The notes under the pieces were generated by a model that had not been told where the DNA came from, did no database searches, and saw only the letters and a list, made by a program, of their open reading frames with translations. A stretch of 64,000 nucleotides of DNA from Massariosphaeria phaeospora (Eukaryota > Ascomycota > Dothideomycetes > Pleosporales), in NCBI GenBank assembly GCA_011032825.1, contig JAADJZ010000004.1:930001-994000 (forward strand), read 5' to 3'. The position numbers were made by a program, and so were the translations under genes. Positions 41,540 to 54,077 of this stretch are shown in pieces. Position 1 is the first letter of the stretch; each line of letters opens with the position of its first letter.

Positions 41540-43583
41540 CTACGCCACCACATCCCCCAGCTTCTCAAACACCAAACTCAGCACCCCCGGCTTCGCCGTC
41601 AACTGATCTTTCATATCCCTCTCCACCAGCCCCGCAACGTCCGGCGACGAAAACCGAATGTGGTATTTTGTGAGCAGGGAGGCGGTTACGAGGCGCAGCT
41701 GGATCATGGCGAGTTGCTTGCCGACGCAGGAGGTGCGGCCTGGGTGGGTGGGGGGTTAGGTGAGTTGGGGGACGGGGGAAGGGGGGTGGTGAAGGGGGAA
41801 GGACATACCGGATCCAAACGGCGCAAAGGCCCGCTTGTCTTTGATGAGTTCGGGGCGGGTGGACCAGCGCTCGGGGATGAATTCGAGGGGTTGCTCGAAT
41901 GCCGCTTCCACTATTCACGCTCGTCAGTCCCGTCCCGTCAGCCAAACCCAAACCCAACCCTCAACCCCCCAACCCCCCCTCAAAACAAAAACAAAAAAGT
42001 CCACTCACAGCGCCCCAACGTATACCTCGAACTACAAATCTTGACGCCCCCCGGAATGAACGTGCCCTCGAACGTCAGCCCCTCCGGCGGCGTCATGCGC
42101 GTGCCGAACGTCGGCACTGCGGGCAGCAGCCGCATGGACTCGTTGATCGTGCCTGTGAGGTGCGGAAGCAGGGCCAGCGCGCGCGCGTCGGAAATGTCAG
42201 GGACGGCGGAGAGCTCGGCGCGGATGCGGGAGGCGTGGGAGGGGTGTGTGGCGAGGAAGTGCAGCAGAATGGTGAGGCTGGGGGAGATGGTGTCGCTGGG
42301 GGTGGGGGGTTAGTAGGGGGGGTTAGAGCATGGGTGGGTGTGCTTACCTGCCGGTTATGACGAGCGCGGCCGCGTCGCCTTTGAGGGTGCGCCGGTCGTA
42401 GTCGCCTTGTGCACTGGCGTTGAAGTCGTTGATGAAGCCGGACACGATATCTGGCTCTTTGGGGTTATTCTGCGCCGCGTTAGCCCGGTCTGATACGAGC
42501 TCAGCTCCGCACCGCTCGGCTTCTCGCATCATACCTTCATGCGCACATCCGTGCACTTCTCCGCGAAATCCACCATCAAAAACCAATGCTTGACGCGCCA
42601 CGCGCCGGGAAAGAAGGCGAACGCAATCTTAGGGATCCAGATGGCCGGGCTGAACGGGCCCAGCAAGCCGACGGCAGACCGCATGAACAGCGCGCCGTCG
42701 AGCCACTCGCGCCGCTTGAGCTGCCCGAAGTCGGCGCTGAAGCCGAAGTCGCCCATGGTGTCGAAGGCGTACCATGATAGAAGGTCGTTGACCACGAGCT
42801 CGTGTGGGCCGTGGGCGTCGATGATGGAGGTCAGGGTTTGGATGTGGGGGAGGAGCTTTTGCGAGTACTGGGACAGCACTGGGGGTGGGCATTGCGTCAG
42901 TGAGGAGGTCTCTCTCTATGGCATACGGAGGGGGGTGGGGGGAACACGCACTTGTGCCATTGAGAGTGCGGTCCCAGACTTTGCGCCGCTTGTCGTGCAC
43001 TGCTTGGTCGCGAGAGAAGATGGAGACTATTCTGGGATACATGATGTCGTACCAGTCGGACCTGGGGCTCCGCGTCCGCGGCCCATCGAGCGCATCGTAT
43101 GCCTTCGGATGGAAGATGGTGATCTCGCTAGGCCCTGGGTACGAGAGAGTCAGCCCACGATGCTACATGGCGCACACGTATACGTATTGACTAACCAGTC
43201 CTCACGAAAGTGCCGTACTTGTGGTGCCAGTCGTCGAGCACCTGATACGAGCGCGAGCTGCGGCACTTCCACACGTGCCACAGCTTCGACGCCGTGACGA
43301 GCCGCGGGCCCGGGAAGTGGTGCAGCCGGTGAAAGAACAGGCGGTACGTCGTGATGCTGGACAGCAGCGCGAGCAGATAGAGACTGGAACTGATGAGGGA
43401 GGTGGTGGGGACGCCCGGGCGGCCGTCACGTGCTAGCACCGTCTCGAGGGCACAGAGCGCAACTAGTAATGTGGCGTGGACGGATATGATGGCCGGCGCT
43501 TTGATGTGCCATTCGCCCCGTATGAAGACGGCCTGGTGCACGACGAGGCCCAGGGCGAGGGCGGCGAGATGTTGGGTCTGCAT
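41540..43583 (-). CDS. Cytochrome P450 monooxygenase with seven exons
   Basis: Exons 43583-43196, 43134-42952, 42878-42535, 42469-42348, 42295-42009, 41910-41809 and 41739-41540 give 541 codons in frame. The N-terminus has two or three hydrophobic segments with [10 protein letters not shown] between them, followed by [18 protein letters not shown], a pattern of the tryprostatin B 6-hydroxylase/CYP67/CYP628-like group. Hallmarks: I-helix [20 protein letters not shown] (ExxR), PERW, and heme loop [17 protein letters not shown] with Cys480. All motifs are intact. The frequent small exons contrast with the other P450 genes here, so it comes from a different lineage. It is divergent with the hydrolase at 44106 and convergent with the methyltransferase, a plausible small metabolic group; the product is unknown. 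Confidence 0.92.
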
Positions 43584-44105
43584 GGCGAGATGTTGGGTCT
43601 GCAGGCGACGAGGGGTGGTGTGCGCTCGTTCATTTTGACGGCTTGAATATACATAGTAGAAGAATTGTATGAACTCCGTCTGATTCTGCCGTCGGTCTCA
43701 GTCGGTCTCTCAGACTGGCCATTTCGGTGAAGGCCCGGGTTTGGAAGCGAGCCTCAAGGTAGTCCGCCCCCCGGCTGGCGGGCGGCAGGGATGCGCATCC
43801 AGACAGTCGCTCGGTCACCGAAGCCTGCAATTCACAGCTTGGCCTTCCAAACGCCCTCTAGAACACCCACGCTGCGCCTAGTGCATATACGCCCGGGAAT
43901 TGGCAGCTGCAACGGATTCCCCTGCGGTGAAACCACTATAAATCCTAGTCCGCAGCATCCAGGCCGGCCACGTTGTTCCTGGGTTCATCAGCGGCAGCCC
44001 ACCCAATCTACGACTCTGCTCTGCTCTGCCACACGACCACCTTCGCCACACGCCAGCCAGCCTACCTTAACCCCCAATCTATCCCCCCTCTCTCCGCCCG
44101 TCACC
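43584..44105. other. divergent promoter between P450 and hydrolase
   Basis: A 522-bp region between two divergent starts. The TATA-like site at 43937 serves the plus-strand gene. The P450 side has a short ATGTTGGGTCTGCA direct repeat at 43569-43602 spanning its start codon. Confidence 0.5.
43937..43943 (+). promoter_or_regulatory. TATA-like element
   Basis: TATAAAT about 165 bp upstream of the hydrolase ATG at 44106. Confidence 0.4.
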
Positions 44106-45019
44106 ATGATGTTTTCGAAGCTCACGGTGCTCATCGCACACGGCTTCTACCACACGCCCGCGCCCTACAAGCCCTTTGTCGACGCCCTCGGCCGCCAGGG
44201 CATCGACGCCTTCGTCCCCCAGCTCGCGACATCCGACCTCTCCAAGCTGAACGTCGGCAATGTCAACCAGCCCGACTTCGACCGCGAGCCGCCGCGCGGC
44301 GGCTACCCGCAAGGTACCGAGGACGCTGCGATATTCGGCAAGGTGCTGCGTGATTTGATCGAGAAGGACTCGCGGGAAGTGCTCATCGTTGCGCACTCGG
44401 CCGGCGGCTGGGTCGCGACGCAGAGCGCTGTGCGCGATCTGCAGCTCCAGGAGCGCCGCAACAAGGGCCTCAAGGGCGGCATCGTCGGCATCATGTACTA
44501 TGGCGCGTTCGTCATTCCCAAGGGCGAATCCATCTCCAGCTTCTTCCAGCCCAAAGACGGCAGCATCACCACCCCGCCCTGGCTCACGTTCCACGTAAGT
44601 CTCCCTATCCACAACTATCTCACCCCCTCCAACTCTTTGTCTAACCCACACCTCAGAAATACGGCCGCGACGGACTCGGCACGCTCGTGGAACCCGAAAA
44701 GTACCTGCTCAACGGCGTCGAGGCAAAAGAAGCCACCAAATGGGCCAAGGGGCTGACGGCCACGCCCGTGGTGCGCACCGTGCTGACCAACGACCCGTAC
44801 TACTCGGTGCCGCTCGCGTACGTGGTGCTGGAGGGCGACCTCACGCTGCCCAAGGCCTACCAGGAAGGCATGATCGCCGGCCAGGAGGCCAAGTCGGGCC
44901 CCTTCAAGAAGAAGTACTACAGCCCGGCCGGCCACTCGGCGCACTTGACGTGGACCGACGGGCTGGTGTCGGCGGTCAAGGACTTCACCAGCGGGCTGCA
45001 GAGCCGTGGGGCGTGTTGA
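44106..45019 (+). CDS. Alpha/beta hydrolase (EstC-like)
   Basis: Two exons, 44106-44594 and 44657-45019, with a 62-bp intron; 283 codons. The ATG at 44106 has a CACCATGATG context; the next codon but one, ATG at 44109, is equivalent. The oxyanion loop is IAHGFYHTPAPY, the nucleophile elbow is VAHSAGGW (Ser98), a probable acid is Asp224 in LEGDLTLP, and the His is 256 or 259 in AGHSAHLTW. There is no signal peptide, so it is likely cytosolic. The family includes salicylate esterase-like and polyketide-related hydrolases. The substrate is not predictable. Position beside a P450 and a methyltransferase suggests work on the same small molecule, but this is inference. Confidence 0.88.
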
Positions 45020-48000
45020 TGTTGGGTGGAGGCGGGGCGGCACGGCACGGCACTGCCAGGCGCATGTGATGTGATGCTTGGGCTCGCGGCGACGCTGGCG
45101 AGATGGCTATCTGGCGGTCGGTCGTTCGCGGGCAGTTCGGCACGGCGGCTGCATCTCGTTCCTTTGGACTGGTCGCCGTGGTGAAAGTACATAGTTCAGT
45201 CTTCACAATAGGGTCGCGGGGCTGGGTGACGACGACGGTACGGTCTCTAGCTCAGCTCAGCTCGGCTCGGCTCGTTCGTAATCTCGATAATAATAATCAT
45301 TCGCTCGCAAACACAGAGATGCATATCAAATGTCGTGTTGATGTCCCGCCGTCGCTGGAAGTACGTGTCCAGCTCACCTTACTGCGGGGCCATGGATGCA
45401 CGTGTCATACATGCACGTGCAAAGACGTCAGCCGCGGCCAATCACACACACGTCATGCCCCAACCCGAACGCCACCGTCCCCCTCCCCGCACTTCCATGC
45501 CAATGCCGCACGGCCAGCGCGGCACCTGCATTTGTATAACCCTAGCCAGCCGCATCATGCAAAGCAACCAAAAACCTTCCTATCCAATCCAAGCCAGCAA
45601 GCCACCAAGCATCCGCCGGCGCCCGCATCCACGCCCCCCTACAGCGCGCGCTCACTCCGCCCACTCCCCTTAATCTATGCACATGGCCCGTCCATCTTGT
45701 CCGTATTACATCCATCCATCCTCCAGTGTGCAGTTCCAATTTCAAGGGGGCCAGTACTTCCATCCTCCAGTGTGCAATTCCAACACGCTCGGCACGCGAT
45801 CCGAGGCCGAGCGAAGGTGGGTGGTCGCCGCTCGGGAGATCACCCGTGCAAGGCTTCCAAGGTTGGACTAGATAGACTAGGGAGCGGCACGGCGATTGTG
45901 CGAGTGGGGTGGGCGGGCCCGAGATTGGTGCGTTCGCGTAGGGCAGGTGGCGCTGAAGGGCGTAGACTGCGTGTAACAACCAACAGCCGAGACCCTTTGG
46001 ACGGAAATTTATGTGGATGATTGGGTGGCGGGGCGAGTACGGTGTTGATGCATATGAGAATGCACATGAGTTGGATATAGCTCTGGGGTTCTGGTATATG
46101 CATGGGAACGCGTAGTTGAAGAGAGGAGAGGTAAGCAAGACGGGATTTAGGATGGTCCAGACTGATGTGTTTTCAGGGCCATTATGATACGCATCGCAAT
46201 CCAAAGCGTGTATCTGAACGCGCAGTCAGAATCATCGTTCACTCTTCCAGGACACGATGTCGTCGTGCATGTTCGTCAACCAATCAACTTCCCAGCCGTA
46301 CTCCGTAACCTCCAACCAATCAAGCCATCGCGGCTCGCCTCTCCGCTCTTGCCCACCTTTCAATTAGCGCGACATCTCGCTTCCTCCCTCTACCTCACCT
46401 CAGCACCTACCTGCTCTTCCCTTCTCTCCAAACTACCCCATTACCCAAGCAGCTCTGCCGGCAAACAGCCAACACCGGACTCCGAAATCAAATCAAGTCA
46501 ACCTACTCCGTACATAGCAAGTATCCACGACCCGGCCGATCCGGCCTGCCTAACCGAGCGTAAAGCGGCTGCAGCCTTCCCGTTGCGGACGCACTAGCTG
46601 GGGTTCCCACGGCTCGCTGCCGCATCGGGACTAAGTGCGTGCTCCACACTCTGGAGGGGCGAGTCTGGATTGAGGGGGGCTTGCAGATACGGTGCCTGAT
46701 GCGCGTGGATTTCTGTATTGAGGAGCATCGTAAAGACACGTGGGCAGCGCAGCGTAGCTTTTGTCGTGTCTTTTGAAGGGCGTGCAATGCAGTGCATTAG
46801 AAATCCCGATACGGGCCGGAGCAACAGCACTGCGAGATACATAGCATGTGTGGAGACGCTTGTGGGGGGTTACGAAGCCCGCGGGCTGGGCTGCTTGGAG
46901 CGTCAGGCCCTCCGTGGTCAGCTGACGGCGCAATCCAAGGCCCGCCTAGACCACCCTCTCTATACTCTCTCTGCATACGGTACGTACGTACCAAGCAAGC
47001 TCAACTGCACTGTAAATGCGTGTCTCTGCGCCAAGGTCGGGTAGCCCAGCCTTGTATTGCGCGTTGCCCCTAGCGTCTTGCGTGCTTGCTTGCACTGACG
47101 TGATTGGACGGGGAGGTTTGTAGGGAAGGGTTGCGCTATTGGTTGCGTGTGGTATAGTGTCGCGGTGACCTGCAGCAGCTTGAGTTGCCCTTCACGGCAC
47201 TGCATGTCCCAAAAGGGCAGGAAAGAAAACGGGGGGGGATTGTTGAGATAGGGCGAGCCGAGGCTTGTGTGTGTACTCGGAGGATATCATGCGGTCATGT
47301 GACCGCTCGCAACAGCACAGGTCCGTCTATAGGCATAGCGCAGTATACTTACCCTAAGCAGGTAACTCCAGTCTTCACAAGGATTCCCATAGAGACTGGC
47401 TATACTATGTAGCCTTACGCTGCCTAGTAGCTGCTTTCAGTTCGAAGCCAGACCGCAGGGTTCACTATTTGGTCTAAGACGGAGTCCGGCTTACAGGACT
47501 CGCAGTTGATAGTATGCGAATGAGGTAAGCTTGCGCGTTATATCCAGTTGTTTCTCTTATAGTGTTATCTTACTGTGCGCCTAGATCAGGCTGAGACTAC
47601 TCGCTATTGATCAGTCGAATCTCCTCATACACGCTAAGACTGCGACCAGGGATATCCGCTTCCGTGTGCTGACCTTCTGGGTATCCGATTCCACAGAGTC
47701 TTACATCAAATCAGACTGATTCCTATGATGCAACGCTGACTAAGGCTTCAATGTGAACTGTCTCAGCGGCTACTCTCCGCGTGTGTTCTACTATCTTCGG
47801 GATTTGAGTCGACGTATTAAAATTTGCGTTGAGACGGAATGCATGGAGGATACAAGAAGCTGGACTTCGTGTTCATTCGAGTCCATATTCCTGGTCGTTG
47901 TGGTTTGACGAGATATGCATTGGTGCGATGATTCGCATAGCAACGCGGTACTTCGCGATGATGTCGGATAGGTTGACGGATTAGGAAATCACGCCGGCCG

Positions 48001-48263
48001 AAGGAGGCGAGGTATTGAACACATGCCGAGAACGATTATCGTCCAATGTTATGACAGCAAGATCGATTCCATACGGCTCGGAAACTTCAAAATTTGACAG
48101 CTAATCATGACATGTACTAATCTCACAGTTCTTTTCATCCTTTGCGGTGCGCAATATTCCCCCCTTGTCTCCCGATGGCGTAGACCAGACCGTCGTTACC
48201 GAGTGTACTTGCACAAGAGCCGCGGTAAAAAGAGACGAAGGTACTCAAGTTACCAAAACACTA
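45020..48263. other. 3.2-kb gene-free region
   Basis: Long frames here (for example + 45103-46020) are Pro/Ser/Arg/His-rich, lack domains and behave like chance frames in C-rich DNA. A CAGCT/CGGCT run lies at 45248-45272. After about 47000 the base composition becomes more balanced and stops are frequent in all frames. No gene is seen. Confidence 0.5.
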
Positions 48264-49721
48264 CTAGATCCTTGAAGAACTGTGCTCTTCCATATCGATC
48301 GTAGCTCTAGTCATGTGTAGGGAGATATGTGGAGGAACGGTTGCGGCGCGAGGTGGTGTCTCGATGACCCTCGTATTCGATTCGTTCTTACTCTCAACTT
48401 GCCCATCAAGTAAGCCATGTGCAAGGAGTTTAAAGTCGTTCACTGGGTTCGACTTCGTTCGACTACTTTGCCGATCCGACCTTCCAGTGATGGACTGCAG
48501 TATAGGACGTAATGCGTCTTTCCCGCATCGATAGAAAGCTGGAAAAGATATGGAGCAGCTACAGATGATTGCTAAATTCATTTCGACCGCACTAACACCT
48601 GCGTCAGCACCCTGCCTGTCACTCTCGTCAAAGAAGCTTACCTGAAGATTGACACTGTCGCGCCGCGATAGAAGACGTCGGAGTTGTCGAAGTGAACTGC
48701 CACGAATACCAGTCGAATGATGCTCATGCCGCACGCCCTTGTCAGTGTTAGAAGTTATGATTAGCCGGGAACCGGGGGCCATACACGAAACCAACAATAA
48801 ATACAGCAAGAAGTCCAACTTTTGCCTTCCTGTCAACATGCAGTCGACGTACTCGACTTATTGGAACAGCAAAGATGTAGAAATCGCTGATCACGTTTGC
48901 CGCACTGAAGCTTACGATCGAGGAATTGACCGGCCTGGTGTAACAGAATGTGAGGTGTTCCAACACGACCTTGAAGCTGGAGCAAACTACTGCTCGCGCA
49001 ATAGCCATCCCAAGATACGGGAGTGTAATTATCGTACAAATTGCGATGCCGCCGTAAATGAGCCTTCGTGAAGAGGAATATACGCTAAACAAGCGGTAGT
49101 AGAGGAGGAGGATCGAGACCTTGATGGTGTAAATAACGAGCCCGTAGACGATGTCGACCGAGCTAAGCCGCTAAAGGGTATCAGTGATCGGAAGGTGGGG
49201 GTATCCGTCCAAGCCGTAGCTAGTCATCTGTACCTGGATCTTTGAAGCGCTTAAACTCAGGGCTCTTATATCCCAGAAGTGACGACCATATCCAATATTC
49301 ATATCTGGATTATATTAGATGCATTTCCAACGGAGATGGAAGGTTTCAGAGGCTTTAATCCACTTACTGTCAAGGCAAATTGCAGTGTGGACGATAGACC
49401 CAGTCTAAAGCAGGAGTTAGTGGGGTGGGACTGTCTAACTCTTGGACTTACCATTGCAAGAGCACATAAAGCTGAAAGAAGTTAGACATGTCTTTGATTA
49501 CGATGCGTTTACTCACCATCGTCCCAGGACAGCCGTTGATGAGATATGAATTTGCGAGTAACCAGTCGCACCGCCACGGTAATGGTAGCAAGGCTCACGA
49601 ACACTAGGTTCACGAGTTTGAGAGGCTTGACCATCGTGTCAGTCGGGTTGTCAAACTCAGAATTCACCCCGGGCGGGGGAGGCAGCGCAGGGATGTTCGC
49701 CAGTTCCTCTGGATACGCCAT
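48264..49721 (-). CDS. Seven-TM rhodopsin-domain (Pth11-like) membrane protein, paralogue A
   Basis: Seven exons, 49721-49517, 49471-49452, 49404-49368, 49304-49234, 49170-48785, 48737-48642 and 48591-48264; 380 codons in frame. Hallmarks: first TM LVNLVFVSLATITVAVRL, RLSWDD at its cytosolic end, NIGYGRHFWD, VIYTIKVSILLLYYRLF, SSRRLIYGGIAICTIITLPYL, CSSF...C, SDFYIFAVPISRVRRL and VEMNLAIICSCSISFPAF. These are the standard elements of fungal Pth11-like/rhodopsin-domain proteins. Exons 2, 3 and 4 are 20, 37 and 71 nt, the same as in paralogue B at 61642, with the same phases. The C-terminal tail is Ser/Lys/Arg-rich. The start is the ATG before the short acidic/Pro-rich N-terminus. It forms a divergent pair with the SDR gene at 50406. 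Confidence 0.87.
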
Positions 49722-50405
49722 CTTGCAAGATAACGAGATTTACTAATTGATTTAGCTTGGAACGAGACTGAGAACGAAAGAGATTCTGCCGAACGAGAGT
49801 CCTTGTGAATATAATAGTCGCGGAAACGGAATCCAGGCTGCCCGCCGACAGAATCCGCTGGCAATGTCCACGCTGAAGTTTCACAGCATTTGTTGAGAAG
49901 TTGGACCGCCGAGCTGAACTTTCGGATTCCGAGTGGTGTCGCACAAGCTGCGGACTTGAGAGCTTTCAGTGAAGGACGTTCGTGGTCCTCAAGGCAAAGC
50001 TCTTTGCCTTGTGGACTCATATGTTGAGGTCTTAGGCTACCAAATTGATGGAACCGGGAGGAACCGCTCCGCATCGTATAGAGGTCTGGGCAACCGCATT
50101 GCGAGTAAAATTGTTTGCTGTGATTGGATTGTTGCTTGACCCGAGTCAGTGGGGTATATTGCGGGCTGCTGCCTTGACTGCCAGACCGGCCTATCGCCCT
50201 CAAGATAGTGTTACACAGCATGTAAAGTACGAGTGTATAGCACAGCGAAACAAAAATTACATACCTGGGCGCTTCAATTAAAGCTCTCCTGTTTACACGC
50301 AGTCTCTTGATCTTCTCCAGCCATCAGCTGAGCTGTTGTTCCGCCCGCGCCTGACCTGGAAACATCACGACACGATCTTTCTTTTCCGTCTAGTTGAGAT
50401 CAATC
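49722..50405. other. divergent promoter between seven-TM gene A and SDR gene 1
   Basis: About 680 bp shared by two divergent genes. No gene or clear repeat is seen. Confidence 0.5.
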
Positions 50406-51509
50406 ATGACTTCAGAACAGCGATCAGTGCTCAGCCGTGCCCTTGTGATCGGCGGCTCTGGCCTTCTTGGCCACCACATCGTCAAGAAACTGTTCGAAGC
50501 GAACAAAACCATCCACATTGTTGTTCTTGATATCGCCACCACGCAGAATCGCGTTGATGGGGTTACCTACGTCATAGGAAGTATCACTTCGGCCAATGAC
50601 GTAGCGGAAGTTTTGAAGGAGCATGCGCCGGAGGTCATCTTCCACACAGTCTCACCCAACCCCTTATCGGAGAACAAGAAGCGGTTCGACGATGTCAACA
50701 TCAAGGGCACGCAGAACCTACTCGACTGCATTCAGACATGCTCTGCTGTCAAAGCCCTGGTGTACACCTCTAGCTCGTCCGTGATCCACAACAGCTATAC
50801 AGATCTTAACAAAGTCACCGAAGACTTGCCGTTGTTCTTCGCGCCACAGCAGAAGGCGTATTACTCGCATACAAAAGCCGTCGCAGAGGATCTGATCATC
50901 AAAGCCAATCGAACGCATGGCCTGCTCACGACATCTATTCGCCCGGCAAGCCTGTTCGGAGAAGGCGATCGTTTATTGACTGGCAACATGATCGGCTTGG
51001 GTAGAAAAAACCTCGTCATTGGGGGCGGAAAGAACAACTTCGACTTCACCTACGTTGGCAACAACGCCTATGCCCAGGTGCTCGCAGCTGAGGCGCTGAT
51101 CCGAGCTTCGAACTCTCAGGATAGTATTCTACACGATGCTAGAGTTGATGGCGAAGCATTCGTCGTCACGAATGACGAGCCCTGGCCGTTCTGGGAGTTT
51201 GCGCGAGCTCTTGCCCTTGGGGCGGGCTACCCAGTCGACACATCGAAGACGCGACACATTCCAGCAGGCCTTCTATTCGTTCTCGTTGGTTTCTGGGAAT
51301 GGCTCTTCAAAATGGTCACTTTCGGCTCGCGGCAGCCCAGTGTGACGACTCGGATGATTGTTCCAACAACTCTCGAGCGTACGTTCGACATCACCAAAGC
51401 AAAGACGCGACTGGGATACAGACCACAAGTTACCATGCAGGAAGGCATTGATAGGGCAACGAAGTGGTACAAGGCTCAAGATACCAGCGGGTTGAAGAAA
51501 GCCACTTAG
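50406..51509 (+). CDS. NAD(P)-dependent 3-beta-HSD/sterol-4-carboxylate 3-dehydrogenase-like SDR, copy 1
   Basis: A single exon of 367 codons; the ATG at 50406 is the first ATG of the frame. The Rossmann loop is VIGGSGLLGHHIV (residues 14-26), the active site is YSHTK (Tyr153, Lys157) preceded by VYTSSSSV, and later blocks RPASLFGEGD, FTYVGNNAYAQV and FWEFARAL match the Erg26/3-beta-HSD extended SDR family. A hydrophobic segment near residues 290-310 (LLFVLVGFWEWLF) fits membrane attachment, as in Erg26. In ergosterol synthesis Erg26 oxidises the C3 alcohol during C4 demethylation, but paralogues such as HelC act on fusidane triterpenoids. Here the context of P450s and a second SDR favours a specialised role over housekeeping; that is inference. 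Confidence 0.9.
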   Translation: MTSEQRSVLSRALVIGGSGLLGHHIVKKLFEANKTIHIVVLDIATTQNRVDGVTYVIGSITSANDVAEVLKEHAPEVIFHTVSPNPLSENKKRFDDVNIKGTQNLLDCIQTCSAVKALVYTSSSSVIHNSYTDLNKVTEDLPLFFAPQQKAYYSHTKAVAEDLIIKANRTHGLLTTSIRPASLFGEGDRLLTGNMIGLGRKNLVIGGGKNNFDFTYVGNNAYAQVLAAEALIRASNSQDSILHDARVDGEAFVVTNDEPWPFWEFARALALGAGYPVDTSKTRHIPAGLLFVLVGFWEWLFKMVTFGSRQPSVTTRMIVPTTLERTFDITKAKTRLGYRPQVTMQEGIDRATKWYKAQDTSGLKKAT

Positions 51510-52325
51510 TCAGGCTTAACGCTGATTCAATCCGGTGTATGTAGAACGAAATTTTGAAAGATAGAAGCTTCTGTGGAGATGGTCTGACATCACGATATCG
51601 GGACGGATCGGGTGGCGGGCGCTCGCATGCGGCGCAGCGCCTAGCGCATGTAGCTTTTATTGTTTGCCTGGAAATATATCAATTGAGTTTATACAATACA
51701 ACATCTCCGCGATAAGGCACTTATTAATTTACATCGGACTTCGTGTTTGCTGCATATGCGGTTACGTGCACATGTAATATGGAAATGCCATGTGTTCGTT
51801 GGGCCTCAAGAACTTCCCAAGGGCCGCTAAGGCAGCAAACCGGCCCCAGACCTGCTCCATACACCCACTCACTGAATGTAAGGACTACAGTTGCAGCGGT
51901 TCAATAGTTCAGCCCCGGCGTAGTTCTGGGTCTGGAAACTGTTTCGTTCCACACCCCAAGTCCTCGCCGTCCTCTCTCGCCACATAGGGCCCCATGTGTC
52001 AGAGTATTGGCACTTGCCAAGATCAGTGACCACGAAAGATCGCAGAGGTATATTGATCAGAAGCGGATCTAACCGCTATCATTAATATCCGTGCATGATC
52101 CCTGATCTAGAGAGATTATGCGAGAGGAAGGCAGAAAGAAGGACGTCTGCAAACGTCAACGGACAAGGAACTCCATATAGGTTTCTGGGCGTTTCTCGTT
52201 GAGTCTGAGGCCTGTTTATTCTGGTTTCACAGCATGTACTCAGTATTTCCGAGTATTCCAAGGCTATAAGAGTTAAACTAGACTCCGGAGGATTCGGTGC
52301 ATTCCTTCTGCTCCTCTATGTGGCC
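51510..52325. other. intergenic region
   Basis: Between SDR 1 and the P450 at 52326, both on plus. No coding sequence or repeat is seen. Confidence 0.5.
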
Positions 52326-54077
52326 ATGGCTCTTTTAGAAGGGTTACGATGGTCGTTTCTAATCGAATACCCTTTGATAATTCTTCTAGTGATGCTAAAG
52401 GTGGCCTTGCTTATCCCTCTTTTTGCCAAGTGGAGGTTCCCACTATCACATGTGCCAGGGCCTTGGCTCGCTCGATGGTCCCGCCTCTGGCTGGTACGGT
52501 CACTGGTTTCAGGTAAAGCTGCCCATGAGTTTGTCCGCCTCGACCTACAATATGGTATGTATCAGTGTAACCTACAGAATCTGTGACACTAACTCTTAAG
52601 GTCCTGTGATACGGACAGGTCCCAATCACATCCTCATCAGTGACCCGGAGACCACCCGGAGAATTCTTGCCGTGGGTTCTAAGTACAAACGCGGACCATG
52701 GTTTGATGCACTACGGTTGGATCCTACTAGAACAAATGTGATTTCTGAGCGCGACCCTAAAAAGCATCAAGACTTACGCCATGTACTTGGTAGTGGAGTA
52801 AGTGGATTCCTCTTTTCAAATGGAACGCGTCAGTTAATGAGTTTAGATAGCGGGCAAGGGAGTTGCAAACTTTGAATCAATTATGGACGACCATATTCGC
52901 GGATGGATCAGAATGATTGACCGAAAACACGTCTCGACAGAAGACACAACCATTGCATTCGATGTATCCAGAAGTGTGCCACTACTTGCCATCGACCTTA
53001 TATCACACCTTTGTCTTGGCGAATCCTTCGGATGTGTTGAAACGGAAAGGGACCAGCACGAATTCTTGTTTCATATCCGAACGGGAATGATTGTGCAGCA
53101 GGTCATGTCAATCTACCTAGAAATCAAAACAATTCTGCATAGCCTCGCCAAAATCCCATTTCTGCGACAATGGATTACATTATTTCCAGCTCCGAGTCAT
53201 CGACAGGGAATTGGCCGAGTACTGCGGGTAAGTAGCGTCGCTGAATCATACGAAGACGTGAGCTTATTTCATCACACAGATTATTCAATTAGCGGTTGAG
53301 AAGCGACAGCGCGAACAAGACAAGCAAATCTATCGAGGCGACATGCTTGATTCATTTCTCGAACGGGGGCTTGATGTGGACCAATCACTCACTGAATTGT
53401 GCGTCGTCCTCGCTTCCAACACCGATAACGCTTCAAGCGCTATACAAGGAATCCTCTTTGGGATCGTTACACATCCATCCGTCTATATCAATCTACAAAA
53501 GGAGGTCGATTCTGTTGCCACTGTTGGCGACATTGCGTTCCCTATCTCCGATACAGACGCGAGAAAGCTTCCTTATCTGCAGGCATGCATATCGGAGGGG
53601 CTTCGGAGGTACCCCCCCGAGATGCAACTTCGTGAAAGAGTAGTCCCTCCCCAGGGTGATGCTATATGTGGCTATCACATTCCTGGGGGTACTTATGTGG
53701 GCTTCAATGCCCTTGCGACACAGTGCAACACGATTTATGGCAAAGACTTCGAAGAGTTTCGCCCAGCCAGATGGCTAATCGAAGATGAAGAGCGTTTGAG
53801 ACAGATGCACAAAACCCTGGAGCTAGTTTTCAGCTACGGAACCGCTAAGTGTTTGGGTTATACCATGGCGTACATGGAAATGAACAAGGTAGTGTTTGAG
53901 GTGTGTCGAACCCTACATTTGTATCCGTGCGTTAATAGCCGATCTAATGTTACGCAGATATTCCGACACTTTGACATCTCCCTCTCAAACCCATTATCCC
54001 CTTGGAAACGCCGATCGCGCGGCTCATTTGTACAATCAGAGTTTTGTATCCGAGTGCAGCGTCGCCATAAATCATGA
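52326..54077 (+). CDS. Cytochrome P450, pisatin demethylase (CYP57)-like
   Basis: Five exons, 52326-52554, 52601-52797, 52847-53227, 53280-53900 and 53958-54077; 515 codons. The ATG at 52326 is in GCCATGG; an out-of-frame ATG lies at 52318. One N-terminal TM segment is followed by HVPGPWLARWSRLW, GPVIRTGPNHILISDPETTRRIL and HQDLRHVLGSG-GKG, typical of the pisatin demethylase-like group. The K-helix is SEGLRRYPP, the PERW equivalent is RPARW, and the heme loop is FSYGTAKCLGY with Cys460. The I-helix is odd: VLASNTDNASSAI where AGxDTT is usual, so the acid and alcohol are swapped. It may use an unusual proton path or be impaired. The last intron (57 bp, divisible by three) is inferred because its removal restores VVFE-IFRHFDISL. 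Confidence 0.88.

Noticed and set aside
44079..44651. 190-codon minus-strand frame opposite the alpha/beta hydrolase
   Set aside because: No motif; it overlaps a well-supported gene with catalytic motifs on the other strand.
45103..46020. 305-codon plus-strand frame in the 45-48 kb region
   Set aside because: Pro/Ser/His/Arg-rich with no domain, in C-rich DNA; an antisense frame of similar length exists, as expected by chance.
47430..47470. Possible tRNA gene (a GTTCGAAGCC-like word)
   Set aside because: No matching A box or cloverleaf could be drawn around it.
53901..53957. Reading the last P450 (52326) intron as coding because it is divisible by three and has no stop
   Set aside because: It has a GTGTGT donor and ACGCAG acceptor, and removing it joins VVFE to IFRHFDISL, the normal family sequence.
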